Positions 1-8,742 of a stretch of 64,000 nt of DNA are shown here, piece after piece. The notes beneath the pieces were generated by a model. That model was given only the letters and a program-made list of their open reading frames with translations. It was not told the origin of the DNA and ran no database searches. The DNA is from Atopobiaceae bacterium (GTDB lineage Bacteria; Actinomycetota; Coriobacteriia; Coriobacteriales; Atopobiaceae): positions 1 through 64,000 of the forward strand of contig JAKVON010000012.1 of the NCBI GenBank assembly GCA_022482785.1. Reading direction: 5' to 3'. Position 1 is the first letter of the stretch. Each line of letters begins with the position of its first letter. The position numbers and the translations under genes are program-made.

Positions 1-538
1 CCCCATGCCCTACGACGAGTTCGAGGCCCATGTCGCGAGTCTGCCCAGGTCTGCCGCCACGGAGCGCAGCGGCTTCGATGTGGATGACGTCGTCGATGCC
101 CTGGGCAACGGGCATCTGTTCGACCGCGTGATGGACGACATCCTCGATGCCTACGCGGTCTACGAGTTCAACGCGAACAGCCTGGAGACGGTGCGCGGCA
201 ACGAGGGCTACTTCCGGCTGTTCGGCTATGACATGAGCACGTTCAAGCGCGAGTCGAGCAACGTCATCAATCACGTCGCGGCCTCCGACCGCGACGGCAT
301 GCTCGAGGCCTGCCGTGAGGCCATCGTCACGGGAAGGCCTTGCAACCTGGTTATCTCCTGCGTCGTCAAGGGTGGTGACGTGTGCAGGCTTCACCTCACG
401 GTGGCCTGCGTCGGCAAGTCGGACGACGAGACGGGGCTCATCTTCACCGCCTTCCACCTCATCGACAGCGGCCAGGGCGGCGGCCTTGCCGCCTCATGCC
501 CCTTCGCTTCCGAGAACGAGGGCAAGCGCATATTCTAG
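1..538 (+). CDS. C-terminal part of an EAL-PAS signalling protein (5' truncated by window edge)
   Basis: The reading frame is open from the first bases (frame starting at base 2) to the TAG at 536-538, so the gene begins upstream of the window. The first residues read P-M-P-Y-D-E-F-E, which matches the usual end of a c-di-GMP phosphodiesterase EAL domain (KPMPxxEFE). After a linker, residues about 35-160 look like a PAS fold (VYEFN, GYFRLFGYD, followed by a beta-rich half). The likely full protein is GGDEF/EAL with an unusual C-terminal PAS domain. Only the last ~178 residues are visible, so catalytic motifs cannot be checked. EAL assignment is inference from a short tail; the PAS call is by pattern. 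Confidence 0.55.
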   Translation, partial: PMPYDEFEAHVASLPRSAATERSGFDVDDVVDALGNGHLFDRVMDDILDAYAVYEFNANSLETVRGNEGYFRLFGYDMSTFKRESSNVINHVAASDRDGMLEACREAIVTGRPCNLVISCVVKGGDVCRLHLTVACVGKSDDETGLIFTAFHLIDSGQGGGLAASCPFASENEGKRIF

Positions 539-555
539 GCCCTCGCCGCGTCCCA

Positions 556-728
556 GGCAGGAAAAGTGGGGAGTGCGGTCGTCCGCACCCTTCTTCTGGC
601 AGAAAAAATCGAGAGTGTGGTCGTTGTTTTGGGTCGGGACCGGCCTCGGGCGGGTCCCGGGAACCGCAGACTCCACTTTTTCTGCCCCGGAGCCGCCCCC
701 GCTGACCGCACACCCCACTTTTCCCGCC
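556..728. repeat. Repeat element A1 (nested palindromic intergenic repeat)
   Basis: Four related ~26-bp units lie in the gap between the EAL-PAS gene and the kinase operon. Two are forward (556-582 and 598-624, pattern ggcagRaaaagtgg then tgcggtcgt) and two are reversed (662-686 and 704-728, pattern gaccgca then ccacttttycygcc). The outer pair and the inner pair are each inverted repeats, so the whole element can fold into a long hairpin. Between the inner arms is a GC-rich palindrome (about 633-661). A second copy of the same design, A2, is at 33560-33731. It could also act as a transcription terminator between the flanking genes. Confidence 0.8.
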
Positions 729-792
729 ATCGCCCGTCGGCCGAGACAATCGCCCGCGGCAATCCCTCTTGTGATTGCTCCCTGCCATCACA

Positions 793-801
793 TGCGATAC
801 T
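793..801 (+). promoter_or_regulatory. Possible extended -10 promoter of the kinase operon
   Basis: TGCGATACT fits an extended -10 (TGnTATAAT-like) with no convincing -35. Transcription would start near 808, leaving a ~36-nt leader before ATG 844. This supports 844 rather than the upstream TTG at 775 as the start of the first kinase gene. Confidence 0.35.
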
Positions 802-843
802 GAAGGATATGGTGCCTGGTCTCGGATCGAGGGGGTGGTCGTC

Positions 844-3800
844 ATGGAGGTGTCGAACGAGACCATCGATGTCCTCGCCGCCTCCTTCCCTGGCGACTTC
901 GCCATAGTTCGGCTCGAGGCCGACTCCGCCGTGACCCTGCGCCGATCCGAGGGCCTCCATGACCTCTTCGGCATGGACCGGCTCGAGTATGCCGACCTCG
1001 TTCGCGACGACCCCCTCTCCGTGGTCTTCGAGCGAGACAGGCCCCTCGCGAGCGAGGCGCTCGCCTCCCTCGGGGCCGGAGAGCGTGAGGCCTCCCTCTC
1101 CCTCAGGCTCGTCCACAAGACCAGGCTCGCGATGTGGTCACGCGCGAGAATCCGGGTCGTGGGCACGCAGGGCGGCAGCCCCGTCGCGGCGTGCTCCCTC
1201 CTGGACTCCTCGGACGGCATCAACGAGCACTCCCAGCTGCTCGGCAACGCCGGAATAGGGATCTACGTCATCGACGTCGCCTCCCATGAGCTGCTCTACG
1301 TCAACGACTACCTCCTCGAGGCCTGGGGCCGCTCCGACTATCCGGGCCGGCTCTGCCACGAGTTCGTCAACGGCTTCCCCCGCCCCTGCGCGTGGTGCTC
1401 CGTCCCTCTCATGAGAGACGGGTCGTTCCACGTTGACGAGGCCTACGACCCCAGGAACGACAAGTGGTTCGCCATCGACTGCCGGGACGTCGACTGGTAC
1501 GGCCATGCCGCGGTGGCCGTCTACTCCATCGACGTCACGGCGCGGAAGCTTCGCGAGGAGCATCTCGAGATCGACGTCGGTGGCCTCCAGTCGATAATCG
1601 AGAACATCCCGTTCGGCATCGCCGTGCGTCAGATGCGTGGCGGCAAGATCGTGACGAGCGTCGTCAACTCCACGTTCTTCGGGCTGTTCGACATCTCCAA
1701 GGAGCAGTACCTCTCCGACAGCGACGACATACTCGACAAGGTGGTCGCAGATGACCGCCCCAAGGTGATCGCGCATATGAGGGAGCTGCTCGGACCGAGC
1801 GACGAGAGGGAGTGCACCTTCCGCTACCAGGTCACGGATGAGAGCTCGATCCGGTGGTACTCGCTGCGCTCGCGAACCATCGCCCAGAGGGACACCACGC
1901 TCATCCTCTCGTGCCTGATCGACCTCACCACCGAGCGCGAGGCCGAGGCCCAGGCGTTGCAGAGCCAGCGCATGTACGAGGCCGCCGTCGAGGAGGCGCG
2001 CCTCTCCGTGTGGGAGTACGACATCCCCGGCAGGCGCGTCATCCTGACGGGAGAGAGCCGTGCGTTCCCCGCAAGCCTCGTGACCGCCGCGAGCACCGTC
2101 GAGAACGTTCCCGAGGCGCTCGTCCCCTTCGTTGCCGAGCACGACCGTGACGCCTTCGTCGCGATGTACCGGGCGCTCGCCGAGGGTGCCCCCAAGGCCT
2201 CCTGCGAGGTGTGGCATGTCTCGCGTCCGGAGGCCGAGCCGCGTTGCGAGCGGTTGAGCTACGTCACCGTCTTCGACGGCGACGGCCGCCCCGTCAAGGC
2301 CTATGGCATCGGCCAGGACGTTACCGCCAGGCGCATCGTGGAGACCAACTACGAACGTCTCAACAACGACATGTCCCGGCTGGACAGCCAGATCATCGGC
2401 AGCTACCGGCTGAACCTCACCCGCGACCTCTCCGAGCACCTCCGGGGGGAGCGCCTGTTCTCCGGCTCCTCGGGCACGCCTCTCACGGCAGAGGGCTTCC
2501 TCGCCACGATCGCTGCGGAAATCGAGGACGAGGCGATTCGCGAGCGCTTCCTCGAGCGCATCTCGCGCGAAGGCCTGCTCGAGGCCTTCCGCGAGGGCAG
2601 GCAGCGGGTCTCCATCGAGTATCCGGTGGTCCTGTCCGATGGTGGCGTCCACTGGCTCGAGAACGTCTACTCGATGGCGCAGAACCCCCTCACGGGAGAC
2701 GTCGAGGCCGCCTCCTACGCGCGAGACGTGAGCTTGCGCGTGAAGGACGAGGCCGTCGTGAGGCAGATTGCCGAGCAGGGCTACGACTTCGTGGGCATGG
2801 TCGACAGCAAGTCGGGAATCTTCGAGATGCTCCAGCTGAGCCCCGGCGCGTCCCGCACGTTTCCCCTCAACGAGAAGACGGGCTACGCGGCCTTCCTCGA
2901 GTGGCTCGGGCGCAACGCCCTCGGCGACGACGCCGAGGCCATGGCGACCGCCATACGCCTCTCCGCGGTGCGCGACTCGCTGGGTCGCAGCCCCGTTCTG
3001 AACGTGCCCTATCGCGCCGTGGGCGACGATGGTGCCGAGCTGCGCAAGCAGCTGCAGTTCAGCTGGATGGGAAACCTTCGGCGGGAGGTCCTGATCGCCC
3101 AGACCGACGTCACCTCCTCGTACCGCCTCGAGCAGGAGCAGATACGCAGGCTCGATGCCGCCCGCCGCGCCCAGGAGCACACGAGCGCCCTCATGCAGAG
3201 CATCCTCGACACCACGCCCGCCTCCATCTTCTGGAAGGACGCCGACCGCCGCTTCGAGGGGGCGAACAAAGCCTTCCTCGACTTCTACGGCTTCCCCTCG
3301 CTCGATGCCATCCTCGGCAAGAACGACGAGGACATGGGCTGGCATCCCGACGTGGAGCCCTACAGGAACGACGAGCTCGCCGTCATCCGCGACGGCGTCT
3401 CCACCCATCGCGTTCCCGGGGTCTGCGTCGCGCATGGCCAGGAGCGCAACATCGTCGCGAGCAAGAGCCCGCGCTACGAGCGGGGCTCGATCGTGGGGCT
3501 CGTGGGCAGCTTCGAGGACGTGACCGAGGAGTACGAGCGCAACGCGGAGATCGCCCGCCTGAACGACGACCTCAAGCGCTCGCTCGATGAGGTCGAGAGG
3601 GCCAATGCCGCCGAGCAGGCCTTCATGTCCAACCTGAGCCATGACATCCGCACGCCGCTCGGCGGGGTCCTCGGCTTCACCGAGCTGGCCATGGGCACGA
3701 ACGACATCGCGCTCAAGCAGAGCTACCTGGAGAAGATCGACGCCTCGGGCAAGCTCATGCTCGACCTCGTCAACGACGTGCTCGACATGTCGAAGATAGA

Positions 3801-4743
3801 GAGCGGGAAGATGGAGCTCAGGCCCGAGCCCTTCGGGTTCCGCGGCCTCATCAAGGGCATCGTCGACCCCCTGCGCATCTCCGCCAAGGCGGGCGACGTG
3901 GGCCTCGAGTACAGCGTCGACCCCCACTACCCGCGCTTCGTCCGCGCCGACCGCCTGCGCCTCCAGCAGGTCATCCTGAACCTCGTCTCCAACGCCGTGA
4001 AGTACACCCCGGCCGGCGGGAAGGTGGAGCTCGGGGTGAGCCGCCTAAGCCCGGAGCAGGGCGGCTGCAACACCTGCATCAGGGTCTCGGACAACGGCAT
4101 CGGCATGTCGAAGGAGTTCCAGGAGCACATGTTCGAGCCGTTCGCCCAGGAGCACCAGAGCAGCATGTACTCCGTGCTCGGGACGGGGCTCGGCCTTACC
4201 ATCGTGCGGCAGATCGTGAGCCTCATGAGCGGCCGCATCGAGGTCGAGAGCACCATCGGCAGGGGCTCGACCTTCAGGGTCTACCTCCCCGTCGAGCCGG
4301 TCGAGACGGGCTCGGAGCCCCGCCTCGCGCAGGTTCCCGCGGCGAGCATCGAGGGACGCCGCATCATGCTCTGCGAGGACAACGACCTCAACGCAGAGAT
4401 AGCCACGACCATCCTGCGCGAGCGTGCCCACGCCTCGGTCGAGCGCTTCGGCAACGGGCGGCTCGGCCTCGACGCCTTCGCCTCCTCGGCTCCCGGCGCC
4501 TACGACGCGATTCTCATGGACCTCAGGATGCCCGTCATGGGCGGCATCGAGACGGCCAAGGCCATACGCGCCCTCGACCGCCCCGATGCCAAGACCGTCC
4601 CCATCGTTGCCATGACGGCCGACGCCTTCGTGGAGGATGTCAGGAAATGCCAGGAGGCGGGGATGAACGCGCACGTCCCCAAGCCCGTCGAGCCCTCGCG
4701 GCTCATCTCGGTCCTCGCGGAGCAGCTTGCGGGTGAGGCATGA
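844..4743 (+). CDS. Multi-PAS hybrid sensor histidine kinase with receiver domain
   Basis: 1299 residues from ATG 844. An upstream in-frame TTG at 775 is less likely because a candidate promoter lies between them. The N-terminal ~900 residues contain several PAS-type modules and no clear membrane segment, so the sensor is probably cytoplasmic. One module carries Cys171, Cys182 and Cys185 in a C-x10-C-x2-C pattern, as in PAS domains suspected of binding metal or Fe-S. The kinase core follows: phospho-acceptor His933 in NLSHDIRTPL, an HATPase domain with DNGIGM and GTGLGL, then a receiver with the acceptor Asp in LMDLRMPVMGG (Asp1226) and conserved KPV. There is no DNA-binding output. It overlaps the next gene by ATGA, so it is the first gene of a four-gene operon. 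Strong domain call; ligand unknown. Confidence 0.9.
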   Translation: MEVSNETIDVLAASFPGDFAIVRLEADSAVTLRRSEGLHDLFGMDRLEYADLVRDDPLSVVFERDRPLASEALASLGAGEREASLSLRLVHKTRLAMWSRARIRVVGTQGGSPVAACSLLDSSDGINEHSQLLGNAGIGIYVIDVASHELLYVNDYLLEAWGRSDYPGRLCHEFVNGFPRPCAWCSVPLMRDGSFHVDEAYDPRNDKWFAIDCRDVDWYGHAAVAVYSIDVTARKLREEHLEIDVGGLQSIIENIPFGIAVRQMRGGKIVTSVVNSTFFGLFDISKEQYLSDSDDILDKVVADDRPKVIAHMRELLGPSDERECTFRYQVTDESSIRWYSLRSRTIAQRDTTLILSCLIDLTTEREAEAQALQSQRMYEAAVEEARLSVWEYDIPGRRVILTGESRAFPASLVTAASTVENVPEALVPFVAEHDRDAFVAMYRALAEGAPKASCEVWHVSRPEAEPRCERLSYVTVFDGDGRPVKAYGIGQDVTARRIVETNYERLNNDMSRLDSQIIGSYRLNLTRDLSEHLRGERLFSGSSGTPLTAEGFLATIAAEIEDEAIRERFLERISREGLLEAFREGRQRVSIEYPVVLSDGGVHWLENVYSMAQNPLTGDVEAASYARDVSLRVKDEAVVRQIAEQGYDFVGMVDSKSGIFEMLQLSPGASRTFPLNEKTGYAAFLEWLGRNALGDDAEAMATAIRLSAVRDSLGRSPVLNVPYRAVGDDGAELRKQLQFSWMGNLRREVLIAQTDVTSSYRLEQEQIRRLDAARRAQEHTSALMQSILDTTPASIFWKDADRRFEGANKAFLDFYGFPSLDAILGKNDEDMGWHPDVEPYRNDELAVIRDGVSTHRVPGVCVAHGQERNIVASKSPRYERGSIVGLVGSFEDVTEEYERNAEIARLNDDLKRSLDEVERANAAEQAFMSNLSHDIRTPLGGVLGFTELAMGTNDIALKQSYLEKIDASGKLMLDLVNDVLDMSKIESGKMELRPEPFGFRGLIKGIVDPLRISAKAGDVGLEYSVDPHYPRFVRADRLRLQQVILNLVSNAVKYTPAGGKVELGVSRLSPEQGGCNTCIRVSDNGIGMSKEFQEHMFEPFAQEHQSSMYSVLGTGLGLTIVRQIVSLMSGRIEVESTIGRGSTFRVYLPVEPVETGSEPRLAQVPAASIEGRRIMLCEDNDLNAEIATTILRERAHASVERFGNGRLGLDAFASSAPGAYDAILMDLRMPVMGGIETAKAIRALDRPDAKTVPIVAMTADAFVEDVRKCQEAGMNAHVPKPVEPSRLISVLAEQLAGEA

Positions 4744-5930
4744 TGGCACGGCACGCGGGCGCCGCACGCGAGGGTGCTGGCATTCTGGTCGCGACCACGT
4801 TCTGCGCGATCTTCCTGAACGGGTTCGAGGCAGGTGGCTACCAGGCCTGCCTCCAGAGCGTCGGCACGGAGTACTCCCTCACGGGCTCGCTCATGGGAGC
4901 ACTCGCATCGGTTCAGCTCGTGGCGGCGCTCATCGCCCCTCTCGCCTTCGGGCCCATCGCCGACCGACGGGGCAAGAGGCCGATGCTCCTGGCATTTCTT
5001 GCCGTCGAGGCCGCGTCGGGCGTTCTCGCCGCCATCTCTCGCGACCCCGTTCTCTTCGCCGTCGCCATCTTCGGAGTGGGCATGGCTGTGAGCACCGTCC
5101 AATACGTCGCCCTCGCAGGGCTCGCCGACGCGTTTCCCGCCACGGGAAGACGCAAGCTCGGGTTCGTCACCGGCATGTACTCGCTGGGCGCGGTCACGTC
5201 CCCGCTCCTCTGTGGCACCCTCATCTCCGCGGGCATGTCCTGGCGGACCTTCTTCGTCGTCCTGGCCGTCGCTTCTGCGGCCGTGTGTGGCGCGGCGCTC
5301 GCCTGCGACTTCTCTCCCAAGGAGGAGGCGGGTGCGGCAATCGGCGCCGACACGGGGGAGGCGGCCGGCGAGGACGCCTGGGACGGCTTGGGAGTGGGCC
5401 TGCTCTGCCTCGTGATGTTCGTCTATGTGGGCGTCGAGAGCGGCATCGGCTACTTCATGAACTCGTTCGTGGGGACAGAGCTCTCCGGCTCCGGCTCGTA
5501 TCTCGCGCTCTCGCTCTTCTGGGCCGCCATGATTCCGTCGCGCATGCTGTGCGGCGCGCAGGCCGCCCGCCGTGGCCCTCTCCTCGTGGCGGCCTGCGTC
5601 GGGGCGGGCGTGCTCACGGCCTCGATGGCACTGCTTTCCTCGTCCGCAGCCGCGGTGGCGCTCGCGGCTGCGATGGGCTTCTTCTGCGGGGCGGTCTACC
5701 CCTGCGTGCTCGCCTACGTCGTGGACTTCGCCGCAGGGCGCACGGCTACGGCAACCGGCCTCGTCACTGCGGCGACCGGCCTGGGAGGGGCGATCGTGAC
5801 CCTCGCCTTCGGCTGGATGTCAGACGCGCTCGGCATGCGGATGGCCTTCGCCTTCCTGGGCGGGCTCATGCTCGTCGACGTGGCGGTCGCGGTCGCCCTG
5901 CTCGCAAGGGCGAGGAGGCCCCATGCGTAG
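4740..5930 (+). CDS. Major facilitator superfamily transporter
   Basis: 396 residues with about 12 hydrophobic segments and no signal peptide. The cytoplasmic loop after the second segment reads ADRRGKRP, close to the MFS signature between TM2 and TM3 (GxxaDrxGrr). A second half begins after a polar linker around residue 200. The start codon overlaps the stop of the kinase gene (ATGA), with gggtgagg as ribosome site; ATG 4743 is an alternative. Its end overlaps the next kinase gene by 8 bases. Its position between three hybrid kinases suggests it exports or imports the compound they sense, or acts as a co-sensor, but substrate cannot be read from sequence. Confidence 0.85.
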   Translation: MMARHAGAAREGAGILVATTFCAIFLNGFEAGGYQACLQSVGTEYSLTGSLMGALASVQLVAALIAPLAFGPIADRRGKRPMLLAFLAVEAASGVLAAISRDPVLFAVAIFGVGMAVSTVQYVALAGLADAFPATGRRKLGFVTGMYSLGAVTSPLLCGTLISAGMSWRTFFVVLAVASAAVCGAALACDFSPKEEAGAAIGADTGEAAGEDAWDGLGVGLLCLVMFVYVGVESGIGYFMNSFVGTELSGSGSYLALSLFWAAMIPSRMLCGAQAARRGPLLVAACVGAGVLTASMALLSSSAAAVALAAAMGFFCGAVYPCVLAYVVDFAAGRTATATGLVTAATGLGGAIVTLAFGWMSDALGMRMAFAFLGGLMLVDVAVAVALLARARRPHA

Positions 5931-8742
5931 CCGACGCTTCCAGACATGGCATGTGCTCGCCCTCGTCGTCGCCCTCGTCGTCGCCCTGCTCTCGCTCGGA
6001 CCGGCGACGCCTGTCGATGCGGCCGAGGCCTCTTCCCCGCAGACCACGGTGCGCGTGGGCTACTTCGACAACGGCGATTTCATGCACAAGGCCGCCGACG
6101 GCAGCTACGAGGGCTACGACGTCGAGTACTTCTACACGCTCGCCGGCTATGCCAACTGGAAGATCCAGTTCGTCGACTATCCCAACCTGAGCGCCGCCCT
6201 CGAGGGGCTCAAGGCCGGCGACGTCGACATGATGAGCGGCCTTTCCAAGACCGCCGAGCGCGAGGCCAGCTATCTCGTCTCCGCCCGGAAGATGTGCACG
6301 ACCCACATAGCGGTGCAGACCCGTGCGGGGGACGACCGCTTCTCGCCAGGCGATACCTCCGACATGACCAACATGACCTGCGGAATCCTCAAGGGGTCGA
6401 ATGTCGTTGCCCTCTACCAGGCATGGTGCGCGGAAAACGCCCTCACGCCCCGTGTCGTGGAGTACGACACCCTCCAGGAGCGCAACGAGGCGCTCGCCTC
6501 CGGGCAGGTCGATGCCATCGCGGCCGGCTCCACCATCGAGGGCGCGCAGAAGGTGGCGGAATTCCCCGGCCTCGACATCTTCTTCATGCTCAACAAGTCC
6601 CGCGGAGACCTCAAGGCCCAGGTCGACCGCTCGATGTCCATCCTGTCGCTTTCCGAGCCGTCCTACGAGACCAACCTCTTCCTCAAGTATTTCCCTGCAT
6701 CCAAGAACACGTCCCCTTCCTTCTCGGCGACCGAGAAGGCCTTCGTCGCATCGCACCAGACGATCAGGGTGGCGGTCCTCATCGATGACGCACCCTTCAG
6801 CGTCGTCGACCCCTCCGGCCATGCCACGGGGGTACTGCCCGAGTACTTCGATCACCTCGGCCAGCAGATCGGGATCACGTTCGAGTGCGTGGGGTATGCG
6901 AACAAGGACGCGGCGTGCGCGGCGCTTGCGTCCGGCGAGGTCGATGCCATCGGCAAGTACCAGAATGACGCCTACGACGCCAACGCGCGCGGGACGATTC
7001 TGGGCGACACGTACCTCTCGATGAACCTGGTCCAGATCACCCGTGCCGGCACCGGCACCGTCTCCACCGTGACGGTTCCCGAGTGCAACGCAGATATGGT
7101 CGAGGGCCTGGCCTCAGACGCAGATTTCCCGGCCTCCATCATCACCTGCAGCAATGCCGAGGAATGCTTCGGGCGCCTCAGGGCGGGAGAGGTCGATGCC
7201 GTGATCTGTCCCCAGGTGAGCGCCTCGTGGCTCCTCACCCGGAACCGCTCGTCGGACTACGTGGTATCGAGCTTCGGAACGAAGAGCTGGGACGCCTGCA
7301 TGGCCTTCGCCCTCGGCACCGACGGCAACCTGCTGAGGTCGGTCGTGAACAAGACGATTGCCGTCGACGGCAACTACATCGACCAGCTCATCACTCGCGA
7401 CACCCTCCAAGACTCCGCAGACCTCACGGGCATCCTTGAGCGCATTCCCACGCCGCTCCTTGCGACCCTCGCGATCGGGATGTTCCTCGTCGCCGCCCTC
7501 GCCGTGGTCTCGGCCATCGTCCTCGCCAGGCGGCGCACGCACGAGCGGCGCCTGGCCGAGCAGCAGGCCGAGGCCGATCGTCGCGAGTCGGAGCTTCGGA
7601 TCGAGACCCGCGCCAACGAGGCGCAGCAGCGCTTCTTCGGGACGGTGAGCCACGACATGCGCACGCCCCTGAACGGCATCATGGGCTTCTCCGACCTCGC
7701 CCTCGAGAGCGACGACCCGGCGTGCGTGCATGACTACCTCGAGAAGATCCGCACGTCGGGCCGCATCCTCACCGATCTCGTCGACGACACGCTCGTGATG
7801 TCGCGCGTCTCGAGCGGCAAGCTCGTCCTCCATCCCACCCCGTGCGACAACCGCGAGCTGTTCGATGACGTCTGCCTGCCGATACGCGCGATGGCGGAGG
7901 CCAAGGGCGTCGAGTTCAGCGATAACGTCGCCGACCTCCCGCCCCGCGCGATCATGGTCGACCGGCCTGCGCTTCAGAAGGTCCTGCTCAACCTGCTCTC
8001 CAACGCGGTCAAGTTCACGCAGGCCGGCGGTACCGTCACGCTCGGGGTGTCCCTCGTGCCCGCGGGCTCCGACGACCCCGACAGCGTCCTCACGGTCTCC
8101 GACACCGGCGAGGGCATCTCCGCGGAGTTCCTCCCGCACGTCTTCGATGCCTTCAGCCAGGAGAGCCCCATGCTGGCGGGCTCCACCACCGGTACGGGCC
8201 TGGGCCTCTCCATCGCCAAGGGCGTCGTGGAGGCGATGGGTGGCACCATCGCGGTGGCAAGCGAGAAAGGCAAGGGCTCCACCTTCACCGTGCGGCTGCA
8301 TCTCGAGAAAGCCGAGCAGCCGCTGCCTCCGGATGCTGCCGGCCCGGATGCCCTCGCCGGCAGGACCGTCCTCGTCTGCGAGGACAACGCGCTCAACGCC
8401 GAGATCATCAGGACCATCCTCGAGAAGGCCGGCGCCGATGTCGTGGTCGCCGAGAACGGGGAGGAGGGCGTCGAGGCCTTCCGCGCCAGCGCGCCCGGCG
8501 ACATCGACGCCGTGCTGCTCGACCTGCGCATGCCCGTCATGGACGGGTTCGCGGCGGCCCGTGCCATCCGCGCGCTCGACCGCGCGGGTGCGGCGGGCGT
8601 TCCCATCTTCGCCGTCTCGGCCGACGCCTATCCCGAGGACGTCCAGAGGTGCCTGGAGGCCGGCATGAACGGGCATCTCGCCAAGCCCGTGAGCGTCGAC
8701 GATATCCTGGCCGCGCTCAAAGAGGGGGGCGTGGGGCGATGA
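5923..8742 (+). CDS. BvgS-like hybrid histidine kinase with two SBP_bac_3-type sensor domains
   Basis: 939 residues. An N-terminal hydrophobic signal or anchor (~residues 9-35) is followed by two tandem extracytoplasmic domains resembling family 3 solute-binding proteins (VRVGYFDNGDF... and IRVAVLIDDAPFS..., each with a GEVDA or GQVDA motif). A transmembrane helix lies at about 505-530. The cytoplasmic part has acceptor His577 in TVSHDMRTPLNG, an HATPase domain (DTGEGI, GTGLGL) and a receiver with Asp867 in LLDLRMPVMDG. This is the BvgS/EvgS architecture without the Hpt domain. It overlaps the MFS gene by 8 bases and the next kinase by ATGA. The binding domains probably sense an amino acid or other small solute; which one is unknown. 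Confidence 0.9.
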   Translation: MRSRRFQTWHVLALVVALVVALLSLGPATPVDAAEASSPQTTVRVGYFDNGDFMHKAADGSYEGYDVEYFYTLAGYANWKIQFVDYPNLSAALEGLKAGDVDMMSGLSKTAEREASYLVSARKMCTTHIAVQTRAGDDRFSPGDTSDMTNMTCGILKGSNVVALYQAWCAENALTPRVVEYDTLQERNEALASGQVDAIAAGSTIEGAQKVAEFPGLDIFFMLNKSRGDLKAQVDRSMSILSLSEPSYETNLFLKYFPASKNTSPSFSATEKAFVASHQTIRVAVLIDDAPFSVVDPSGHATGVLPEYFDHLGQQIGITFECVGYANKDAACAALASGEVDAIGKYQNDAYDANARGTILGDTYLSMNLVQITRAGTGTVSTVTVPECNADMVEGLASDADFPASIITCSNAEECFGRLRAGEVDAVICPQVSASWLLTRNRSSDYVVSSFGTKSWDACMAFALGTDGNLLRSVVNKTIAVDGNYIDQLITRDTLQDSADLTGILERIPTPLLATLAIGMFLVAALAVVSAIVLARRRTHERRLAEQQAEADRRESELRIETRANEAQQRFFGTVSHDMRTPLNGIMGFSDLALESDDPACVHDYLEKIRTSGRILTDLVDDTLVMSRVSSGKLVLHPTPCDNRELFDDVCLPIRAMAEAKGVEFSDNVADLPPRAIMVDRPALQKVLLNLLSNAVKFTQAGGTVTLGVSLVPAGSDDPDSVLTVSDTGEGISAEFLPHVFDAFSQESPMLAGSTTGTGLGLSIAKGVVEAMGGTIAVASEKGKGSTFTVRLHLEKAEQPLPPDAAGPDALAGRTVLVCEDNALNAEIIRTILEKAGADVVVAENGEEGVEAFRASAPGDIDAVLLDLRMPVMDGFAAARAIRALDRAGAAGVPIFAVSADAYPEDVQRCLEAGMNGHLAKPVSVDDILAALKEGGVGR

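Noticed and set aside
556-728. Insertion sequence remnant
   Set aside because: No transposase fragment; the element is entirely made of short inverted units and matches A2 in design.
775-843. TTG start of the first kinase at 775
   Set aside because: A candidate -10 lies downstream of it and ATG 844 fits the promoter better.
1138-3927. A 929-codon minus-strand frame opposite the first kinase
   Set aside because: Shadow frame; the plus strand encodes recognised PAS, kinase and receiver motifs throughout.
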